This document shows positions 57,805 to 64,000 of a stretch of DNA of 64,000 bases, one piece after another. The position numbers were made by a program, and so were the translations under genes. A model generated the notes under the pieces. It worked only from the letters and a program-made list of their open reading frames with translations. It had not been told where the DNA came from and did no database searches. This stretch comes from Triplophysa rosa (taxonomy: Eukaryota; Chordata; Actinopteri; Cypriniformes; Nemacheilidae), in assembly GCF_024868665.1 (NCBI RefSeq), contig NC_079907.1:22058834-22122833 (forward strand), written 5' to 3'. How positions within the stretch are numbered: position 1 is the first letter of the stretch; every line of letters begins with the position of its first letter.

Positions 57805-60376
57805 TGGAATGATACTGCGGACTATATTAAAAAGGAATTGCAAACTGCATTTGCAAATGCGTTTTCTATTTGTTCGTGTCAAAATTGTGACATAATTCAA
57901 ACGCAATTGCAAACCGTTTGCATTTGCATTTACGCGAACGTACGATGTCTGCCAAATTTCAAAAGGAAAAGCAAAGTCTATTTGCAAATGAATTACCTGT
58001 GTCTTATGAGTTACGACCCTGCCAAATTTAAATCGCAATAGCAATTCCCCATATGCCATTTCACTTCCTCTGGCGTCGCGTATTAAGCCTGCCAAAACTC
58101 AAATGAAATCGCAAATCCCTTTGCATTTGCGTTTCCTCTGACTTGTACAGAAACCTGTCAATCAATGGCGGGGGTGGGCTTATTCAACGGGGTGTGTTTG
58201 TATCGGGAAGTGACGTCATTCACCGTCGACTGGAACTTAAGTAGATACATACATGTGATACAGCTAAACACATGAGGAGTGAAGTTACCACTGCACTCAC
58301 AATCGGCGTTGAAAACAGTGCAGTTTTCAGTTTTGTTTGTTTGGAAATAACTCGCGCTGGAACTCTGGGCTCAGAGCGGCATCACTTAGCATGTGAAACT
58401 TCGGTGCAGGATGGCTAATCATCACCTTCTGCAACATTCCTCTACACATGTTTGTTTATGATATTCGTTTTCACAGTAGCTACTCCGAGGACATGACATT
58501 TCTTGACAACACTGTGACCGTAATTTGCATCATGATTAATACGTGTTGTAAACCATAACAAAACATGTTCACTTTGTATGAATAAACAGCATCCTGCATT
58601 ATCATTGTTGTTCATTATGCATATAACAAGTTAATAATAAATTACAAAAGTACGTGAATTCTACATCTCTTTATTTGTGTATCATAACATAGTGAGACAA
58701 AGACAAACGTGTGCTCCAGTGTTTTAGTGAGTTTGCTGGACAAAGAAGTAGCTGTCATCTACAAATTACTGGATGGAGTTGTTGCTGTATTTAAAATTTA
58801 ATTTCCGAACAGCCTTTCAACAACATGTGCAGTAAATGAGCCCATCAGCTGATGCACCAACCTGAGAAATGCATGTAATTATGATGAATCCACACAGCTT
58901 CAATATGACTTTTATTGGTAGCTCATTGAAATCACCAGACCACTGTTTGTGTTCATGTGGGAATATTTTTCAGATAAAAGTATGATTTAAATATCAATAT
59001 AATCAATAAGTGTTTTCTTTCATTTGTTTCATTGGGCTGTGTGGTTTTGTCGTGTGCTTTCTGTTTCGCTCAGTGGGGGGTTGCTGTGGCAGGCAGGGAG
59101 AACAGAGAAAGTTGGGGGTTGGAGTCATAAATTATCTAGATAAACACACACACACAAAGAGTTATAAAGAAAAGAAATAATATGAATTAATCCACTACAT
59201 ATGTTTTAAGTATAATCATGAGTTGTGATGTGTTTTAATGAATCATAGGATTAAGAAACAACGCTATATAATTAAAAACATTAGATGATTGAGTGTTTTC
59301 TTTTTACTGGAAGAATGTTGGGAATGTTGGTATATTGTTCGGCCACAGGAGACTGTTTTTAGGAGACCACTCCTTTGGGGGAGGGTGTCCCTGGAGAACA
59401 TTCCTCAATACTAGCGACTGACCACAGGATGTATGTTTTGAGAAGGTTTTATTTTTCAGGAACTAAGCAGATAAACGTGGCGTATGGTGATTGGTGGAAA
59501 GAGAACAACACTCCTTAAAAGGCAAAGGCGGAGTCAGAAGATAGAACGACGTCACATACTTTATAAATATGGGTGTTTTGAATATTTTGGGTTGTTGTTG
59601 GCTTGTGGTGGAGTGAGGAGATCATCTGACAACCCAAAGCTTTGTTACCTTTTTACATCTGATAATAAAACCTTATATTACTTTTGAGCAAATTGTCTCT
59701 TCAAATTTTTGAGCATGCAGGACTGCCTTTAAAGTCCAACACTATTATGTTTATCGAGCCCATTGAACTTCTTTAAATTATACTTGTTAAGTACCGCAAT
59801 TAAGATTCATTGTAAAGATTTTCTCTATATGAAACTTGCATCTGATCCTCGTTTGTTACATTATTGTTATTTTGGCTTTTAGCTGTAGCTGAATCCCTTT
59901 TAGCCACAACCAGTGTCGCCCTGACGGTGTCACCTTGGTGTTGGACTGACTGCCACCACTGCGATGGTGAATGAGTCACTTTCCTACAACATACCCGTTG
60001 AATAAGCCCACCCCCGCCATTGATTGACAGGTTTCTGTACAAGTCAGAGGAAACGCAAATGCAAAGGGATTTGCGATTTCATTTGAGTTTTGGCAGGCTT
60101 AATACGGACACCAGAGGAAGTGAAATAGCATATGGGGAATTGCTATTGCGATTTAAATTGGCAGGGTCGTAACTCATAAGACAAGGTAATTCATTTGCAA
60201 ATAGACTTTGCTTTTCCTTTTGAAATTTGGCAGACATGTACGTTCGACGTAAATGCAAATGCAAAACGGTTTGCATTGCGTTTGAATTATGTCACAATTT
60301 TGACACGAACAAATAGAAAACGCATTTGCAAATGCAGTTTGCAATTCCTTTTTAATTAGTCCGCAGTATCATTCCA
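57805..60376. mobile_element. 2.6-kb element with ~385-bp terminal inverted repeats
   Basis: The left repeat (57805-58191) and right repeat (59994-60376) are reverse complements over almost their whole length. Both outer ends read TGGAATGATACTGCGGACTA inward and are flanked by TA. Both inner ends read ATTGATTGACAGG / CCTGTCAATCAAT next to GGCGGGGGTGGGC. The repeats are full of ATTTGCAT / TGCAAATG motifs. The centre (58192-59993) has no transposase and includes a solo-LTR-like sequence. The superfamily is not assigned. The 153-codon frame at 57634-58095 on the minus strand lies largely inside the left repeat and is not a gene. Confidence 0.85.
59316..59741 (+). mobile_element. Solo-LTR-like sequence
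   Basis: It starts TGTTGGGAATG and ends AAAGTCCAACA, giving TG...CA borders with a short TGTTGG/CCAACA inverted repeat. TATAAATAT lies at about 59560 and AATAAAACC about 100 bp later, in the order promoter, R region and polyadenylation signal of an LTR. No matching target duplication (4-6 bp) was seen and no internal viral genes are present, so this is an old solo LTR or a look-alike. Confidence 0.5.
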
Positions 60377-61027
60377 TAGTTTTCATTGATTGGACAGCAC
60401 AACCCAGTGGGTTTAGGTTTTAGTAAGTTCTTTGACTGTTTGCCCTAGTTTGTCCATACAGCACTGTATATTTTGTCATAAAGTAGTTTAGCCTATATGT
60501 GTCTTTATTATGTTGGACATGCTTAGTCAATTTCCAGGAGACAGATTTTACTTTTTAACGTTTTTATAACAAATGAAAAAAATGGTTTAATGCATTTTGG
60601 TTTATTTGGATATCAAATATGTGAAATAGCTTCCCGAACACTTCAAGCATTAGTGTCACGTGGCGTTGTCAATTGCATGTTTAATTCTCTAATTAAAAGT
60701 TTTTTTGGTGCACAGTATAATTAGCTTTTAATATATATATTAAAACGTTAACTTCCGGTAAACATTCACAAACAATAGAGCGCCTGTAGATTATTTCTGA
60801 TAACAATCAAAAGAAACCGAGAAGAACCGTTACTTGGCTAAACTTGTCTCTCCAATATTATGAATTTAGACTGTGATACCAAGCTCAACCGCTAGATGTC
60901 GATGTACCATACGGTTTCTTTAAATGCGACCAAACAAGACCCATTCAACAAATTGTTTATTTAATAAAGTGAACACAACAAAATTCAACAAATCGTTTAT
61001 TTAATACAATTACTATACAGTAAAATA
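60377..61027. other. Intergenic DNA, no gene recognised
   Basis: Nothing supportable is seen apart from AT-rich sequence, including ATATATATATTAAAACG near 60731. Confidence 0.45.
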
Positions 61028-61486
61028 TAGGGATGTAACGATTCACCGTGAGCCGGTTGAAAATCGGTTGTAATGAGCAACGATTCAAATCGGTTGAGGC
61101 TTGAACTGAATCGCGATACATTTTTTGAACAGCAGGGGCCGCTATTTTCACTGCAAATCTAAACGTGGATGCTGATATTTCTTAAATGCAAAAAAATCCA
61201 AGAAAAGCACATACAGTATTAGTTTGTTTATATTAAAGAGACTTTTTCTATTATTAATTTGTTATAAAATTGCAGTTTAGTTTTGTTATTTGAAATAAAA
61301 CATTATTTTATCATACAAAGAAACGTGAAGCATTTAAGAAATAATGCAAGGGAAGTTGTTCATTTCTAATTTGTTTCAACTCATTTTTTCAAAATAAATC
61401 GTGAGTAAATCGTGACTAAATCGCATCGTGAGATCAGAATCGTGACTCGCATCGCATCGTGAGCTGAGTGAATCGTTACATCCCTA
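61028..61486. mobile_element. hAT-like element with TAGGGATGTAACGATTCAC ends
   Basis: Both ends read TAGGGATGTAACGATTCAC inward. The subterminal parts contain reiterated AATCGTGA / AATCGGTT units. The flanks themselves look weakly inverted (AGTAAAATA left, TATTTACT right), so the exact border and target duplication are unclear. No coding capacity. A widespread teleost family. Confidence 0.75.
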
Positions 61487-62569
61487 TTATTTACTATAAT
61501 AAAACCATGGTAATTTTAAAATATCAAAAGTGATTTTTGTTTGTTAAGCAGATGTTGACCCAGAAATACCTTATTAATATGAAATAATATATTACATCAA
61601 GCTTTGACAAAAAAATGCGTCTTATATGTTTTTCGTAAACTTCTTTTTAACATGACATTTTAATGCTTTTATTTTATTCAGCGTATTTAGCTCGCTAGGG
61701 GGGGGTATGTAGAGAAAGAAAGAAAAAAACGAATGAGCCATTTATTTTTCCTTTAACTACAAAACTAGATTGGAAACATCCTGCGTTGGTCAGTAACAAA
61801 GGAAAAAGCATGCATCCCCTTAAGCCACTACAGTCCAGAGCGATTATATAAAAGTCTTTTTTCTAGCAAGATAATAAGCACATCTTGTGTGTATTTACAA
61901 TGATCATGTAACTTATCATTCTAACATTACTTTCTCTCTTTTAGGTCTGTCTTGTGTTGTCTCTCAGGTCTGAACCGCCCGCTCATTTCACATTCTCTGT
62001 GTCCATATCTGTTCTGCTCATAAATTCAGCCACCAATAACATTTACCAGAACTCTGTGCGGTGTTAGTAATTACAACAGATCAGAACATATATATCCTTA
62101 TCCTATCTGGACTACTTGAAAATCAGTGCCACACCACTGGGTGCTGCTTTGAGCTGCATTCATATATTTTGTTCCCCAGTGGACCCGCATGCTGCAAGGA
62201 GGCAGTAACAAAGAGAAGTTTCCTCCTTTGAGCAAAGCTGCTTTATGCTTTGTCCATCGCTATAAATTCATCCTAGACTGGTGAGAGTTGTGCTAGTCTT
62301 CCAGGCAGGAGAAACAGTGAAAAAGGCAGGAAGCGAAGGCAAGGATGCTGTGTATCATTAAATGCATTGCAAAATGTCTTTGGCTATGTTCAGAATACCA
62401 TATTTGTGCAGTATTATTTCAACAACAAAGTATTAAAACAATAAATGTGTAGTTTCTGCACGAAGCACTCAGATGTTATATTACTTTATACTGCAGACAC
62501 CGTTTGCATTTGTAATGTTACAGATGAATTAGGCCACTTTGCACTATGTAAACACTGGTCCAGAACAAG
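61487..62569. other. Intergenic DNA, no gene recognised
   Basis: No supported feature. A G run (GGGGGGG) occurs near 61699. Confidence 0.45.
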
Positions 62570-62890
62570 GTTATTTTAGTTTACTAAAATTAAAACTTTG
62601 AAAACGCTTCTGTTCATTAAAACCAAATAAAATGTTGACCTAAAAATTATTGAGAAAACTTAAACTAAATGAAAAATTGAAATGTTGCCTCAAAAATAAA
62701 CCGAAATAAGTTTAAAGCACTAAATTATAATAATAAACCAAAACTAAAATTAAAATTAATTAATCTTATACAGGAACATAAAAAATGAACAAATACATTA
62801 TAAATTGATAAAAGCATATACCAAAATTGCTAAAACTTTAACTAAAATTAACATAAAAATAAAAGCTAATTGAAAATCAAACTATAATAA
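62570..62890. repeat. AACTAAAATT-rich repeat element
   Basis: It begins GTTATTTTAGTTTACTAAAA and consists of reiterated AACTAAAATTAA / AAACCAAAACT units, ending near AAACTATAATAAC. It resembles an AT-rich element common in cyprinids that starts TTATTTTAGTTAACTAAAAC. Confidence 0.55.
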
Positions 62891-63741
62891 CTTATTTATT
62901 ATTATAATTTGTTTATCTTATTAGTAAATCTTAAAGATATTCGTTCAACATTTCAAATTGGTTGTCATTATTCTGTTGGTTATATTTTGTTCAAATATTA
63001 TGTGTGCAGGGCAAAAAGCCCAGAACTGACAGTTTCATCGGACACGTGTAGGTTGTTGCTGCTGAAACTGTCTGAAGTTTGAACCCAAGTTCTGTTTGAG
63101 CCAAACAGAAAATACAAAATACACGTTTACAAAATAAAAGACTTAATTTTTGGAAGGAAAGTTTAATGTAGTCCAATGGGGTATATGCGCACAGAAAGTG
63201 ATGACATACTAACTCAGGTAGTTCTGTTACATCCGGCGCTTTTGTGCTTGAGGCTTGATCACAGAGGCACTCAACAATGCTCAGCCATGGTGCTGTCGGT
63301 TCGCTGAAATTTGAACATTTTCTAACTAAACACATCGTTATCGCTTGGCGAAAAATGACCTCAGCGCTATGAGAGAGGAAGTGGCGTAGCTGGCTGAGAT
63401 TTTAGAGGATAAGCGGAAGTACATCATCCCCCATTCCTTTCATGTTTTCAATACTTTGCTAAACATATTTTTGTGTTTGGAATAACGAGGACAGATGGTT
63501 TGTTTTAGAAAGACTTCACCAAAGGATAGGAGAACAACAGTATTTTTGTAAGTTTGTTGTTGAATACTTGAATGTCTTGTGCTTCTGCTGTCCTTACCAC
63601 ACAGAAATGGCACTAAGTTAATTACTGTGCATCTGTAGTGCCTCACAGCTGAGGTGAAGATGTTGTTTTTCAAACTCTCTGCCAGTTTCATTACTGCTAA
63701 TGCTAGTGTGAGCTCTCAGCAACAACACTGACTGTCAAAGT
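62891..63741. other. Intergenic DNA, no gene recognised
   Basis: The 114-codon minus-strand frame at 62991-63335 has no domain I recognise and no splice context. Nothing else is supported. Confidence 0.4.
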
Positions 63742-63770
63742 TGTGTATGTGTGTGTGTGCGTGTGTGTGC

Positions 63771-63827
<57 letters not shown>

Positions 63828-63836
63828 CGTGCGTGC
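63742..63836. repeat. (GT)n microsatellite with GTGC interruptions
   Basis: About 95 bp of GT repeats, interrupted by GTGC units at both ends. The Cys/Val frame it opens is a repeat artefact. Confidence 0.95.
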
Positions 63837-64000
63837 CGTGCTAGTGTCAAGTGGCAGTGCGGCGTGCGTGCGTTGCGTGCAATGTGTCGTGCGGCCGATA
63901 TCTAAGCACGCTGTGCGTTGCGTGCGTTACTAGTGTGTGTCAGCAGGTTTATAGAGACACTTGATGCAATATTAGTCTAGTAAACATGAAAGCAAGAATT

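Noticed and set aside
57634..58095. 153-codon minus-strand reading frame
   Set aside because: Most of it lies in the left terminal inverted repeat (57805-58191). The same region recurs inverted at 60.0-60.4 kb with broken frames, and no domain is visible.
63751..63933. Cys/Val-rich 60-codon frame
   Set aside because: Translation of the (GT)n microsatellite.

Overview
The window looks like euchromatic DNA of a teleost fish, most likely a cyprinid. It is AT-rich with sparse coding and spliced exons. It is crowded with repeats typical of carp and zebrafish relatives: tRNA-headed SINEs with a V-SINE-like tail, the TTAAAGGGATAGTTCA fold-back element, GGTTCTT-rich palindromic elements, and many hAT-type elements with 8-bp target duplications. 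Family names below are recognised from memory of these repeat classes; no database was searched. There are no bacterial-style operons, CRISPR arrays or real tRNA/rRNA genes.

The one host gene I can support is the 5' end of a glutamate receptor delta-1 gene (grid1) on the minus strand. Exon 1 (34543-34621) carries the start codon, a signal peptide and the first mature residues. Exon 2 (32068-32223) encodes the next 52 residues of the amino-terminal domain. Both have consensus splice sites and matching phase. Upstream on the same strand lie a CpG-rich 5' region, a minus-strand TATAAA at 35076-35081 and a short upstream ORF that overlaps the main ATG. No later grid1 exon was found, so positions 1-32067 are read as part of a long intron 2, and 35.1-64 kb as upstream intergenic DNA.

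Intron 2 (1-32067) is mainly a transposon graveyard. It contains a SINE split by a hAT-like element (211-625), a 2.1-kb hAT-like element holding an L2-type LINE fragment (1235-3318), a 2.2-kb hAT-like element (12262-14460), several small inverted-repeat elements, and an inverted pair of about 90-bp sequences (17.6 and 21.1 kb). It also holds a three-layer nest at 26.8-31.0 kb. There a Kolobok-like element with a THAP exon contains a second Kolobok-like element, which contains a damaged PIF-Harbinger transposon. That Harbinger still shows a three-exon Myb-like gene and a transposase fragment.

The upstream intergenic part (35.1-64 kb) has a 52-bp minisatellite (45.5 kb), a second copy of the THAP exon next to a LINE reverse-transcriptase remnant (48.1-48.6 kb), a SINE (51.6 kb) and a hAT element with a perfect target duplication (55.2 kb). 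It also has a 2.6-kb element with about 385-bp terminal inverted repeats that contains a solo-LTR-like sequence (57.8-60.4 kb), a further hAT-like element (61.0 kb), and a GT microsatellite near the end. Nothing here demonstrates a new biological system. The strongest leads are the nested Kolobok/Harbinger locus, the inverted sequence pair in the intron, the long-TIR element, and the regulatory layout at the grid1 start.
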